Source: Agelaius tricolor
Lineage: Eukaryota > Chordata > Aves > Passeriformes > Icteridae
Assembly: GCA_023055355.1 (NCBI GenBank)
Contig: JALJCS010000001.1
Location: forward strand, 79,462,881-79,526,880
DNA length: 64,000 bases
Direction of reading: 5' to 3'
Shown: positions 13,151 through 24,297 of the stretch, in pieces
How the letters are laid out: each line of letters starts with the position of its first letter
How positions within the stretch are numbered: position 1 is the stretch's first letter
Position numbers and translations under genes: made by a program
Notes under the pieces: model-generated
What the model was told of the DNA's origin: nothing
What the model saw: the letters and a program-made list of their open reading frames with translations, nothing else
Databases searched by the model: none

Positions 13151-13825
13151 GTTCCTCAGTATTGTAGGCAAAACTGCATTTTGCCATTCCTCAATGGTAA
13201 AACAATGAGTAATGGTAAAATAAAACAACAGTATTACCATTCACTTGTCATAGCTACCTTCCATTTTGCTTGTGGTGGAAATGTGAGAGGAAGGGAAGGA
13301 TGAGAAGAGAGGCAGAAAAGTCTGCTTAGCTTTACTCCTCTGGGGCTGGAGGTGATCTCATCATACTGGAGGCCTGGGACCTGTTCACAATGGGTGTTAC
13401 TCCCTGATGGTAAGACATGGAAGCACTGGGGCTGGACTAGCAGAGCATGGAGGAATGCAGATGCCTCAAAAATGGAAACAAGTACCTGAGTTTTTCCAGA
13501 GGTTTCTGTTTTTCCAGCATCTGTCTACAGCTTGCCTCACAGTAGCAGGTAACCCACTATCCCAGAATCTCTTTCTCCTACACCTTCCCTCAGCACAAAC
13601 AGGTGCCCCAACATTTCTCATCCATTTCAAGTTCTCACTGCTATTAGAGAGTGAGAAACTGGAGGAAAGGATGGAAGTGGCCAATATGCTAGGCTTGAAT
13701 TACTTTTATGCTTTTTGTGCTAAATCATAAATCTCACTGCACACATAACAGCAAGCTATTCTTATTTCAAGTAGGTACTGTATAACACTTTTTCACATTA
13801 TAATGTAAAATTAAATAATAAAATA

Positions 13826-14010
13826 AATTTTAAAAAACCCATCCAAAAATCCCCAAAAAAAGCTGAACCAAACCAAAAACAAACAAACAAAAACCCCAAA
13901 AAACCACAAAAAACCCCAAACAAACCCCCAAAATTAAAACAAAAACCCAAATAAAACAAAACAAAACAAAACCACACAAAAAACCCCCAAAACAACCAAA
14001 AAACCCCCAA
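13826..14010. repeat. A/C-rich low-complexity tract
   Basis: Nearly all A and C, built from CAAAC, CCAAAA and AACCCC units with no fixed period. It produces long - strand frames made mainly of F, G, W, V and L, which are artefacts. Confidence 0.85.
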
Positions 14011-15620
14011 TTAATTTCAAGGATACTTTTAAACTCATGATATAAAGACAACCACCTTACAAGAACGTACTTCAACTTTTCCATACATTTAAAGTTGACA
14101 AAATTAAATATATCAGGGAATATATCAGGGAACTTCCTCTGCCACAGAAAAGATACAAACAAAAAATATAATTATGACCTTTTGCAACAGGAATCTTCTT
14201 CTGTTGATAAATTCCTTAGCATGGATGAAAACATCCAGCAGGCTCTGTAAAGACCTTTGCCTAGAAACCCCCAGGCTCTGTCAGACCATGGCAAATGGGT
14301 TACTGTCAAATTTCCAAACCTTCCTAAGAACACAATATTCTCTGAACTTTTTCAGTAAGACACCAGTGTTCATATACAGCAAGGACTTGCTATTTACACA
14401 ACCCTAATGTCACCTTAAGGGTCCTTTTTCCATCTATATGATCTTCTTTCTGAATTACAGGCAGAAGAAGCAGGAGCTTCAGTTTATATCATGAACTAAA
14501 CCCTATTCCCCAATGTGATACCACATCCATGATGTCATTCAGGACATGAAAAAAACAAATGCTGTTTAGCACTGTGCTGCTCTGATTAACTGACTCAATC
14601 TTCCCTCAAACTCACACAACAAAGTGAAGAAATAGGAGATCTGCCTTCTTAGACTAAAGGGTGACTATTTGCCATGTGTACAGGAAGAACTTTATCAGGC
14701 AAATTAAGCTGAGCACATGAAGAAAAATTCTACTATTGCCAGAAACAGATTTAAGTCATTACATTTTACAGCATAAAATGTATACCTTTATGCCTAATGG
14801 TTATGCAGTGCTGAGGACCCTAGGGAGGCCTGGAAGCTTCTACAGACTGACACACAAATATACAAAAAAATGGATAACTCTATAGCCCCATGTAGTTAAA
14901 ACAGATATTTACAGGAATTGCTGTCTTTCATGATATTTTATTTTTGCAGGAATATATTTCCTCTGGCTCATCTTTTCTGCACCACAAGTGCACATAATGT
15001 AAGATCCAATTACAAGACTATTGTCTTGAAAGGAAAGATTGCATTTGATACAGAGCTGTAGAGTTTTACAGAAGGCAGCCTTGGCTTTAACTGCAGAATG
15101 CTGTAACCACTATGTACACAAAGAAAGAAAAAAATCACATAATGATATAAGTACTTATATGATACATATATAAGGATATAAGGTACTTTTTAATGGATGT
15201 ATTTCCAATTTCAGGATCACATATATGAGCTAATAAATATTAATAGTATATTAGTGCAGCAAAAAGTAAAAGAATGGGAAAATAATATGATTTTAACAAA
15301 TTTTGAATTTTACAATGACAATATAAAAAACACCAAAAAAAATCCCACACTGCATGAAATACAAACCATTCATCATTTCAGTGCTGCATGAAGTTCACTA
15401 GTAAAAACTTTTACAAAGCAGTCAAATTTCAGCTGCTCAAAATAAAAATAAAACCTAAGTAGTGCACGGTAAAATATTAAATTACAGAAGTAATTTAAGA
15501 AGCATTTTAAAGAAACTTATGTTTTGCCTTTCAAATACAGTCATTAAGAAATGTTAGTAAATCCACTCACTATTCTGGCAGGTTTTGTTGGTAAAAAATC
15601 AGATTTAGGAAATGAATTAT

Positions 15621-15635
15621 TGCCCCCTGGTGGCA
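15621..15635 (-). promoter_or_regulatory. Strong CTCF-type motif
   Basis: The + strand reads TGCCCCCTGGTGGCA. On the - strand this is TGCCACCAGGGGGCA, matching the vertebrate CTCF core CCACCAGGGGGC completely. It lies about 2.9 kb upstream of the E2F6 start codon, between E2F6 and the candidate divergent gene, where an insulator or loop anchor would separate two promoters. Binding is not shown by sequence alone. Confidence 0.6.
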
Positions 15636-17734
15636 CACTAAGAATCAATGTAATGAAAAAGAAACCGATTACAGATAAATAATCAAATATTTTATTTTAA
15701 GAATCATGTTTTGTACAGTTAATGTCTGGAGGTGTTAAGAGAATGCACATTCATTTTAATATGCATTAAGATAAGAGTAAATGGGGTATAATTTACATTT
15801 TCATCAACAAGATGATTCTGATAAAGAATGTGTGATGTTTAATGATCAGCTTTGTAAAATGTAAGTAATAACATACTAGAATAAAACTCTTTAACAGTAG
15901 AACACCACAGCAAAAACTCCTGATAGTCAAGCAAGTTACTTCAACATCTAATTTTCATTTAAAAGAATAATAAGTCTTATTAATTTTCATATAAATAGAG
16001 AAAACACTTTCTGAATCTGAATCCCTGTGGGGCTCTTCTTCGCTCTGTGAGATAACGTCAGCAGACAAGGACAGAGAAGCACAGGAACAATAGGATTTGA
16101 TCTTATGACTGGCTAGAACAACAGCATAGTTAAATGTTGATGCAATGTTTTCCACATGGGTTAATACAGGAATTCATGTATCCTAATCCTCAAATTATGA
16201 GTTGTTAACATCCTCCTAGTGTCTGACCAGCCAACAGCCACCAATTCCTATTCAACGACTTTAACACTGCTCAGCACATTCCTCACATCACCTCAAACTA
16301 ACGTGGCTCTAAATATCTACTCCAAACTGTTTTGCTGTTCCAGGTGGAAAAAAACCTGCTCTATCACAGTGGGTTTATACAATCTGGAACTGCAATGATA
16401 AAATACATCTTCCAGAATACAAAAGAGAGTGAATAATATTCATTCCTTGTGGAACTACACGTACGACCACAGAGAAGTTAGCAATTAGGTTATGTTGCAC
16501 ACACAGTAAAAATGAGCATTTTTACATTTTGGTGTAATCATGTGCCCCTTCCATGATAGGAAAACCTGCACCTGCAGCAGTCTAACCATGCCTTACAATA
16601 CTGACAACCAGCATTTGCATGACATCATTAAATGCACAACTGCAAATCTCCTGAAACACATTTTGCCTTTGAGGAGCTGTAATATGTTTTTCCCTCTTTT
16701 ATTCTGGTTGATTCATTAGAGCACAAGAACAACTCACCTTAGTTCTACACTTCTCTAGAAGGTCAATTATTACCATGCAAGTACTTGACTGAAAATTGGT
16801 TGCTATGAAGGAAACTCCATCCTCTATCAAGGCATCTGATACATCATTGGTGATACCATAAGCTACTCTAAAGAAATGTCTAACTGGAAGGGCTATGAAA
16901 CACATGGTAAATGAAAATTAATTCAGTATTTATTCAAGATAATAGTGTTAGTTTACTTGTTTTGTCTGACAGAATATGAAAAAAGTTCTTCATGGCTTTG
17001 AATTCCTCATATCAGGCTAGCAGTTTTACATGTCTGATGAAAACAGGACTAGAAATTTCACCTGAAATGTGGGTGGGAGAAACAAAAAAGTTCATAATTC
17101 TTGAAGCAAAAGAACTCCATGACAGACTTACCTGCTGTAGAAGAGAGTAAATTGCCAGAAAGAGCAATCAAGCAACAAATGACTACCTAACAAGGAGCTG
17201 TGTTTTAAAGAAATGTTTTTGTCTGACAAACGAAAGTTATGTAAGCAATTGGAAATTTTGAGAGTACTGCTGAGGCTGGCAATTGACAAGGCATCAGTGC
17301 TTGTGAAACATTATCAGAAGCATGGAGGAAAGGGCAGGAGCAATGGAACTGGGACTGGGGAAAGGATGTTGCTGCAAAGTAAATGTACAGGATTAGTTTG
17401 GACATGCCACATTTGATGGTTCCTGTCTGGCCCTAGAGGAATATACCTTGCCCTTCACTCAGAAACCTCTTGTAATTAACTTATACCTGACATGGGCATT
17501 CTATCCATGTCTCCCCTGTGAGCGACACACACAGCTTTGGCTGCCTTGTACTACCAAGTATTGACAAAACCAGGTGATTTGGCAGGGAGTCAATACTCAT
17601 TACTCTCACACACACTTGCATGGCAATGCTCAGCCAAAATGCTCTCTCCTAGCTCATGTTGTTACCTGGAGGAAAGAGAAATCTCCCTCCTCGCAGTGAC
17701 CAGTGAGGACCCTCTCCTTGAGGGGAGCCGTGTG

Positions 17735-18080
17735 AGGGGTGCCTGATGTCACCTGGCCTGGAAGAGACCGAGGGGAGGCCTCACCGCCGTTCTCTTCGGT
17801 GACCAGGGACAGGACCTGAGGGAATGGCCTGAAGTTGTGGGAGGGGAGGTTCAGGTTGGATATTAGAAAATGCTTCTTCACCCAGAGAACCAGTGATTGG
17901 GCACTGGAAAAGGCTCCTCAGGGAGGTGGTCACAGCAGCAGTCTGGCAGAGCTCAAGAAGCACTTGGACAACATTCTCAGGCACATGGTGTGACTCCTGA
18001 GGTGTCCTGTGCAGAGCCAGGAGCTGGACTCGACGATCCATGTGGCCCCTTCGAACTCAGCATATTCTGTGATTCCTCCC
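17735..18080 (+). mobile_element. CR1 LINE 3' end abutting the E2F6 CpG island
   Basis: The CR1 body is recognisable ('gaatggcctgaagttgtggg', 'ggttcaggttggatattag', 'ggcactggaaaaggctcc', 'ctggactcgacgatccatg'). It ends at the 'aactcagcatattctgtgat' terminus near 18077. The CpG island begins directly after it, so the copy sits at the upstream edge of the E2F6 promoter in the same orientation as the gene. Confidence 0.92.
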
Positions 18081-18423
18081 TTAACCCACGCTGGCCGCTG
18101 CAGCGCTCAGTGCGCTGTCGCTGTCGCAAAGGCGAGGACGGGGGCGACGGGACCGTTTCCTGCGCCGGTCCGACAGGCTGACGGGAGGGAAGGGGAGGAA
18201 AGGAGCTGATCTGGCGCATTCCTGCCGGCGCTGGGAGAGGCGGGGGCTGTCCCGGGGGGCGGGAGAAGCCGGGAGAAGCCGGGCAGGGCGGGAAGGCGCC
18301 GCGGGGGCCGATGGGTAACAGAGGGAGAAGGCGGCGGCGCCGCGCGCGCCCCGGCGGCAGAGGGGAGGGCGCGTGCGCGGCTCCCGCCCGTTCCCGCCCC
18401 AGGCGCGCGCGGGAGCCGCGGCC

Positions 18424-18498
18424 ATGACGGGCAGCGATGAGGGCGGGAGCGGCCCCGCGGCGCCCCGCGCCCGGCCGCGGCTCGGAGCCTCGGCGTGA
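18424..18498 (+). CDS. Possible 24-codon upstream ORF in the E2F6 leader
   Basis: ATG at 18424 (context GCGGCCATGA) reads MTGSDEGGSGPAAPRARPRL and four more residues, then TGA at 18496-18498. It ends 53 bases before the E2F6 start codon. It matters only if transcription starts upstream of 18424, which I cannot determine. A short uORF in a 5' leader commonly reduces main-ORF translation. No homology is expected. Confidence 0.25.
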   Translation: MTGSDEGGSGPAAPRARPRLGASA

Positions 18499-18551
18499 GG
18501 GCGTCTGTGCGCTCTGCCTCCTCCAGCGCCTCGCCGCGGGGCCGGGCGGAC

Positions 18552-18602
18552 ATGGCCAGCCCCGAGCAGTGGGAGCGCCCGAAGCCGCTGCAGCCGGACT
18601 CG
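18552..18602 (+). CDS. E2F6: E2F6 coding exon 1 (residues 1-17)
   Basis: Start codon ATG at 18552 in a good context (GGACATGG) reads MASPEQWERPKPLQPDS in phase 0. Two donors are possible: G|GTGCGT after 18602, or the better consensus T|GTGAGT after 18608, which adds Val-Arg. Both keep the frame into the next exon (18525+ kb region, starting APMIDLN at 22525). This exon does not resemble the longer N terminus of human E2F6, which I recall as starting MSQQRPARK; the bird promoter or first exon may differ. The exon is chosen because it lies in the CpG island, has a strong start context and joins in frame to exon 2. It has no recognisable domain. Confidence 0.68.
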
Positions 18603-19437
18603 GTGCGTGTGAGTGAGGTACATGGCGGGAGGCGCTGCCCGTGGATGGGGAGAGGGCGGGACGGCGCTGCAGCTGCGCTCCTGCCGCGGAGCTTGTGAGG
18701 GGGCGGCCGAAAGCCCGGCCTACGTCTCTGGGCGGGAAAGATGCGACGGGCCAGGCAGCGTGGTAGCCGAGAGGAGCATTGGGGTGCTTCCCTCCCTCGT
18801 GGCGTTGGGGCGGGCTTCCCGGGAAAGGTGCTAGAATGCAAAAGGATGGTTTTTCTCGCCTGTGTCACTTACAGCCTCTTAATCGAGCTAAATATGGTGT
18901 AGCTGAGTATGAGAAAAGAGGACTACAATGTGTTTTCTTCTCTTAACGTCTGTGATCATCCCACCATTACCTTTAGCAATGCTATGAAGTAGTTTGCAAA
19001 AAAGTCTTATTTTGTAAAACTTTAAAAAAAAGTTACACGTTTTTTAGTTAATCGTGATGGTGCATGCTTTTAATTTTGTGATATATTTTAAATACATTAC
19101 TTTTTTCCTTAAAATAATCTTGTCAGTTGGGCTAAAGTTTACTCGGTAGTATTTTCTTAAAGCCATGAAAGAATTCACATAAGTTTTTTGGTGGGTAATT
19201 GAAGTGATGATTGTAAGAAGCAAATAGTGTTTGGCACAGCTTATTTATGTAGATACTTAGATGAGTTTACAGTGGGTGATACTTTCCTCAATCAGCTTCT
19301 TATAAACAGGGAGGCCAAAGATGTGGTAATCATTAACAGCCCTTGCCTGTGATGGCCATGGAATAGTGGGTGGGAATTACATCTCTGCAGGTAGCTCAGT
19401 TTGCAGGCAGCAGATGAGTGGGATCCCTTGACAAGAG

Positions 19438-19615
19438 GCCATGAAGTGCCCAACCCTTGGGATAACAAAGGGCAGAAAGAAGGTGGCACTGACCAGGTGA
19501 GTGGAAACTGAGGGACAGCAGAAGCCATGAACTGCCAACCTTTTGGGTAACAAAAGGACACAGAGGTGGTGGCACTGCCAAGATGGATAAAGAGAAATGC
19601 ATGGGGAGACACAGC
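19438..19615. repeat. Diverged tandem duplication of about 85-90 bp
   Basis: Two copies share the order 'gccatgaa-tgcc', 'ttgggataacaaa' / 'ttgggtaacaaaa', 'gaaggtggcactg' / 'gaggtggtggcactg', each followed by purine-rich sequence. The unit boundaries are approximate: 19438-19522 and 19523-19615. It may be the internal repeat of an old LTR element, since a poly(A)-signal palindrome lies about 100 bp downstream. Confidence 0.6.
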
Positions 19616-19721
19616 AGGAGCAGAGAACTGAGGGCAAGATTTACCTGAGTAGACTATGAGGGTTAAAAAACTTAGAGCTTCCTTTGTTGTGAATCCCTCT
19701 TTGGAGGTACCAGCTTGGGCT

Positions 19722-19742
19722 GTTTATTCACCGTGAATAAAC
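19722..19742. repeat. Perfect 10-bp palindrome around a poly(A) signal
   Basis: GTTTATTCAC, one C, then GTGAATAAAC: a perfect inverted repeat with a 1-base spacer. The right arm contains AATAAA (19736-19741). This arrangement is seen in R regions of some LTR elements, so it may mark an old LTR embedded in 19.3-20.4 kb. Confidence 0.6.
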
Positions 19743-20477
19743 TGCTTTATGGAGAGACATCTGAGACTCTGCAGTGGGAAACCTGGGGTTGAGCCGCTGA
19801 GGAATAGCTCACTGAAGCAGTCCACCATGAAGGGGCTTCAGTCCCAGCAGTGACAGCATGAGACTTACAGGGAATCTCATGAATGGTCAGACTGGGAAGT
19901 TTTCTTAACAGTGGGATATTCAAGGAAGGTTAGTAGTAAAGTGTAGAACCTGGATTCCAGCTTACTGAGTCTTCAAGACTCCAGCTTATTCTGCCAAGAG
20001 GTAAGTTGAAATTTTTGGGAAGGCAGCTTTGGAAGCTGGAGGAGCTGAAGAGATTGAGATCAGTAAGGAGAAACACGTTTCATCATGACACTCATGGCAA
20101 AAAGAACAGGACAGACTTGAAGGACAGCCTAACAAACAAGGATAAAAAGTGCCTGGACATGCAGATATGATGCTTGGAAAGCCAAAGTTGTAGTGTTGAA
20201 ACTAGCAAGGAATGTCAAAGGTCACAATATTGAAGAAATTTCCCTGTCTGACCATTCAAGAGCCACTCTTGTCAGTCACTCTCACACCACCTGAGCTGGG
20301 ACTGAGGCCCCTTTGCAGCTGCACCTCCACGCTCACACACCCAAGGTCCCCTCACCAGATTAACCCCAGATTTCCCATAGCAGAGCCTCAGACATTTGGA
20401 CCCTTAAAATAACTTCATCTTGTACAACAGCTGGAACAGGGACCCCAAACAAAGGAAACCTTGGGCTTGTATAAACC

Positions 20478-21520
20478 TGTGTTGGGTTTTTGTGGTCAGG
20501 TTTTGATAGCAGGTGGGGGGCTGCAGGGTGTGAGAAGCTGCCAGAAGTTTCCCCCATGTCCTGCAGAGCTAATTCCAGGCAGGTCCAGGATGGATCTGTC
20601 ACTGGCCAAGGCAGAGTTCATCAGAGACAGTAATAGTGCCTCTGTGATAACATATTTAAGAAGGGGGAAAAAAGTTATTATACAGTTGTAATTACAGCCA
20701 GAGAAGAGTGAAGTGAGAATATATGAGGCAACAACTCTGCAGACACCAAAGTGAGGGGAGAAAGAGGAAGAAGAGGTACTCCAGGTGCTGGAGCAGAGAC
20801 TCCCTGCAGCCTCAGCTGCAGTCCATGGAGGACCATGGGGATGCAGAGATTCACCCTGCAGCCCATGAAGGAGAGCCAGGCTGGAGCAGGTGGATGCCTG
20901 AAAGGAGGCTGTGAACTTGTGGGCAGCCCATGCTGGAGCAGGTTCCTAGTAGGGACCTGTGGATCCATGGAGAGTGGAGCCCATGCTGGAGCAGGCTCTG
21001 GTAGAACTTGTGACCCTTGAGCCCTGCTGGAGCAGGCTGTGCCTGAAGGACTGCGCCCTGAGGGAAAGTTGAAGCAGTTGGTGAGCTCTTGCTGTGGGAT
21101 GGACTCATATTGGAGAAGTTCATGAGGTGCTTTCTTCTGTGGGAGGGACCTCCACACTGAAGTAGAAGAAGGATTCTCCACCCTGAGCAGCAGCAGGAAC
21201 AGCATTTGATGAACTGACATAACCCCCATTCCCACCTCCCTGCGCTGCTGGTGTGGATGGGGTAGAGCTTGGGGAGGGGTGGAGGGAAGGTGTTTTCTTA
21301 AGATATGTTTTATTTCTCATTATACTGCTGTAATTTTATTGGTAATAAATTTAATTAATATTCCCAAGTTGAGTCTGTTTTTCCCATGATGGTATTTGGG
21401 GAGTGATCTCTTCTGGTCCGTAGCTCAGCTCATGAACTTCTTGTTACATCTCTCCCCTGACCACTTGTGGAGGGGGGTGATAGAGCAGTTTTGGTGGGTG
21501 CCTGGCAGGGTCTATCCTAG
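20478..21520 (+). mobile_element. Solo LTR of an avian endogenous retrovirus-like element
   Basis: The element opens with TGTGTTGGGTTTTTGTGG and runs through a TATTTAA promoter-like box (20653-20659) to a GGTAATAAATTTAATTAATA poly(A) region (21344-21349) and an apparent 3' end near 'gtgggtgcctggcaggg'. It carries several imperfect copies of 'cccatgctggagcagg' (near 20879, 20927, 20980 and 21022). I recognise this overall layout as a widespread avian LTR of about 1 kb, but not its formal family name. No retroviral protein genes flank it. The ends and a target-site duplication could not be fixed by eye. Confidence 0.68.
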
Positions 21521-21589
21521 GGCCTGTTGTTAGGTGGAGGATGTGAGGTTTATGGGCTGGAGGAAGGGGTCATCTAACACCTCATAAAC

Positions 21590-21880
21590 CCAGGAAGTTG
21601 AAAATCAAGAGTTAAAGCCTTGCCTTTACCCTGCAGTGGCACAGGCTGGGGACTAGCCTGTTGAAAGGACCTGGGGTCCTCATGGACAGTGGGCTAAATG
21701 TGCACCTGTATTGTGTCCTGACATTGAGGCATAGGAGGCTGTCTTAGCAGGAGAACAGTAAATTGAGGGAAATTATTCTTTTTCTTTACTTGGCATATAT
21801 TTCCCTTGGAATGCTGTTCCTGTTTTAGGCCCACTAGGATAGGAAGGCTGTTAATAAACTCCTGAGAGAACTTGTTAAGC
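21590..21880 (+). mobile_element. Old CR1 LINE fragment, sense
   Basis: The sequence keeps a CR1-like order: 'cacaggctggggactagcctg', 'ggacctggggtcctcatgg', 'gtcctgacattgaggcatagg' and 'cccactaggataggaaggctg'. It is diverged and cut short where an antisense CR1 begins at about 21898. Confidence 0.55.
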
Positions 21881-21897
21881 TACTGTAGCCCTTCAGT

Positions 21898-22130
21898 AAA
21901 ATCATAGCATATTCGGAGTTGGAAAGGGCCTGAAAGGATCATTAAGTCCAACTCCTGTCCCAGCACAGGACAATCCCAAGAGTCACACCATGTTCCTGAG
22001 AGCATTGTCCAAAAGCTTCTTGAGCTCTTGCTGCTGTGACTGCTTCCCTTGGGGAGCCTGTTCCAGTACTCAACCACCCTCTGAGTGAATATCCATTTTT
22101 CTAATATCTAACCCAAACTTCCCCAGACAA
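21898..22130 (-). mobile_element. CR1 LINE 3' fragment, antisense
   Basis: Inverted CR1 3' end: 'atcatagcatattcggagtt', 'ggaaagggcctgaaaggatc', 'agtccaactcctgtcccagc', 'ggagcctgttccagt' and 'ctaatatctaacccaaactt'. It lies about 400 bp before E2F6 exon 2. Confidence 0.92.
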
Positions 22131-22524
22131 ATTTCATTCCATACTTGCAAGCAAGTTAAGAACTTTAAAGGTTACGAGGTATTTTACAGTTGTACACGAT
22201 GGGCAACTGAAAGGAAATGGCCATGAATTGAAACAGAAGAAGCAAGAGAGGTTACAGCCTTGCCTCTGAGCATCAGTGAGTTCAATGGTGTTTCCTGTTT
22301 TTGAAAACAGAGTGAGTTGTGCTGAGATAAAGGGCTGAAAGTTGTGGCAGGAGTTAAAAAGCATGTATTCCTTTAATCTGATGACACTTAACAGTAATAG
22401 CTGTTGAGTTGTCAGAGCTGTGATGGCTGTAACATCTAAAGAAGATTGGAGGATTTCTTCTAAGGAAGCTCCCCTTGTAGAGAGCATTTTATGACAGTTG
22501 TTTTTTCCCTTTTTATTTCCTCAG

Positions 22525-22573
22525 GCACCAATGATTGACCTGAATGCGCACAAGGACACACGGCTTGTGAAAA
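22525..22573 (+). CDS. E2F6: E2F6 coding exon 2 (residues 18-33)
   Basis: A 49-bp exon between TTTCCTCAG and AAAA|GTAAGT, both strong splice sites. It reads APMIDLNAHKDTRLVK and ends in phase 1. The final A joins AA from exon 3 to make Lys34. The position corresponds to the linker just upstream of the DNA-binding domain in E2F6, where mammals have a different but similarly placed hydrophobic/charged stretch. No domain lies here. Confidence 0.8.
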
Positions 22574-24080
22574 GTAAGTTGCTGTGTGTCATGTGTAAAA
22601 ATTAATCTTACAGTATGTCGTGCCTTTTTACAATGTGACTACAATGCTGTAGACAAATGAAAAATTGTATTTAATATCAGCAGAGCAGGAAAAATGCTGA
22701 ACACTGACTGAAATAACAGATGTGAAGCAATACATTCTTTATAGTTTTTTTCTCTTCAGATCTGTTGCAAGTATGCCTCCCCGTTGCTATATAGAAAATA
22801 GTGCACAGGAAAAGTGAGTTAGAGAAAACTGGAACAACATACTGCCAAATGTTGCATTTCAACTGGTGTTAATAAATGTGGAAATAAACTTGAGTGAATT
22901 TCTGGGTGTTGGGTTGTTTAGGTTTTTTTGTTTATTTTCTCACTAGCTGAATTACTTCACACCTTTGACAGTAACACAGTCCAAAACTGAGTTGTTGAAC
23001 CTGTCACTTCATGTTAAGTAGTGCCCAAACTTGCAGCCATGGAATGGGTGTGATACATTATGAATAAAAGTGTGTATCTCATTCATCTTGGGAAAAAGTA
23101 CTGATGGTTGAAGTAAAAGTGTTGTCTAAGGTACTTTCTTTACACACTCACCTTTTCTTGGAGCGTTAGACTGGAATATTGCTAGGGGACACAGGTTGAT
23201 CAGATTAAATACCGGGTTTGCTTTACAGGAGAAAAGACAAGTAACAGCTGAATTTGACAATCTTTTATTGGCTACTATCAAATGAGCGTGTGCATACCAT
23301 GACTTTCTGACTCAGAAGTGGGTGCTTTTTTGTGCTTTTTGCATACATAAATAACAATCTCAAGTTATTCATCAGGGATTTCTGCTCTTTCTGCAAATAT
23401 GGTGATAATGAATACACATAGCCCAGGGATCTTCTAAACCCTGGTGTCAGGGTAGCTGCAGATCTTTGTTGTATTAGTAAATCAAGCAATGGAATGACTA
23501 GTTCTTTTGCCCTGAGACCAGATAGTGCAAACAGTTTGTCTGCATACTAAACTCTTCAGTTCCAGAGCAGATAGGTCCTGTGCAGGCTGAAACAGTCCTG
23601 AAGCCAAGCTGACTTGTGAACCATGCCTAATGGTTACATGCGAGGTGTGCTGGTGAAACTGGACCAAAAAGATGTGAAAAAATACTCTAATAGTGTAATG
23701 CAGCAGAGATAGAGCTGTGTTTCTCTGGCAGCACCTCAGCACTGTCTATAGTTAACCAAAGGTTTCGTTGGTATTTGGTCAGTGATCCGATCCCATGTCC
23801 TGTAGAGCATACAGTTACTCAGTTATTAATATCCATACTAGCAGTGTGGAGTCATGAATGTTGAAAGCACAAAAATGTATGCTTGCTATTTAGATAAAAC
23901 CATTGCAAACAAATGAAGGTATGTGTAGTTAATAGGCTTTATATGGTTCCATTGCAATGTAAGTATTAAAGACTGCAGTGCTTCCAGACTTTTACTTTCA
24001 TTGTTACTTCATCGCTATCATTTTTTTTACTTCATGCTTATGTAGTAGCTTACCCTAAATATTCTACCAAAACTTTACAG

Positions 24081-24297
24081 AAACTGTGGACATCAAAAGG
24101 CCTCGATTTGATGCATCCTTGGTGCTTTTGACACGAAAATTTATGGCTCTTCTCAGAAAAGCTCCAGACGGTGTCCTTGATTTAAATGAAGTAGCAACAA
24201 CACTTGGAGTACGAAAACGAAGAGTGTATGACATCACCAATGTGTTGGATGGCATCGACTTGATTCAGAAAAGATCTAAGAATCATATCCAGTGGAT
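24081..24297 (+). CDS. E2F6: E2F6 coding exon 3: winged-helix DNA-binding domain (residues 34-105)
   Basis: The exon lies between AACTTTACAG and GGAT|GTGAGT, both clear splice sites. It encodes the E2F DNA-binding domain: RPRF at 40-43, [15 protein letters not shown] at 50-64, [19 protein letters not shown] from 66, and the family-diagnostic recognition-helix sequence [16 protein letters not shown] at 80-95. The exon ends SKNHIQW plus two bases. E2F proteins bind TTTSGCGC sites as heterodimers with DP partners. E2F6 uses this fold to repress E2F targets in the nucleus. The closeness to human E2F6 (recalled: [18 protein letters not shown]) makes the assignment firm. Confidence 0.97.

Larger units (their letters stand above)
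9932..17734. other. Intergenic region between the candidate GREB1 start and E2F6
   Basis: No recognised coding exon. It holds CR1 fragments (12090-12325 and 12775-13150), an A/C-rich tract (13826-14010) and a CTCF-like motif (15621-15635). Short frames at 11400-11900 and elsewhere show no family I can name and no convincing paired splice sites. Confidence 0.6.
18090..18760 (+). promoter_or_regulatory. E2F6: CpG-island promoter of E2F6
   Basis: A sharp rise in G+C and CpG contrasts with AT-rich flanks and contains E2F6 exon 1. Visible motifs are GCGCGTGCGC at 18369-18378, one base from the NRF1 palindrome, and TTCCCGCC at 18391-18398, an E2F-like site preceded and followed by CCCGCC/CGCCCC Sp1-type boxes. 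No TATA box is seen, as usual for such promoters. The exact start is not visible, but is probably between about 18390 and 18550. The E2F-like box suggests cell-cycle control of E2F6 by E2F factors, an inference. Confidence 0.8.
18603..22524 (+). other. E2F6: E2F6 intron 1, rich in retroelements
   Basis: About 3.9 kb, with polypyrimidine tract and acceptor TTTCCTCAG at 22524. It contains a diverged tandem duplication (19438-19615), an LTR-like poly(A) palindrome (19722-19742), a solo-LTR-like element (20478-21520) and two oppositely oriented CR1 fragments (21590-22130). No further coding exon was recognised in it. Confidence 0.65.

Noticed and set aside
13798..14162. Two - strand frames rich in F, W, G and V
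   Set aside because: They are translations of an A/C-rich low-complexity tract.
9900..18080. Full palindromic oestrogen response element near the putative GREB1 promoter
   Set aside because: Only isolated AAGGTCA or TGACC half-sites were found, at a frequency expected by chance.
18081..18868. Long - strand frames (180 and 253 residues) in the E2F6 CpG island
   Set aside because: GC-rich DNA lacks stop codons by chance. The composition is R/P/A/S and no domain is visible.
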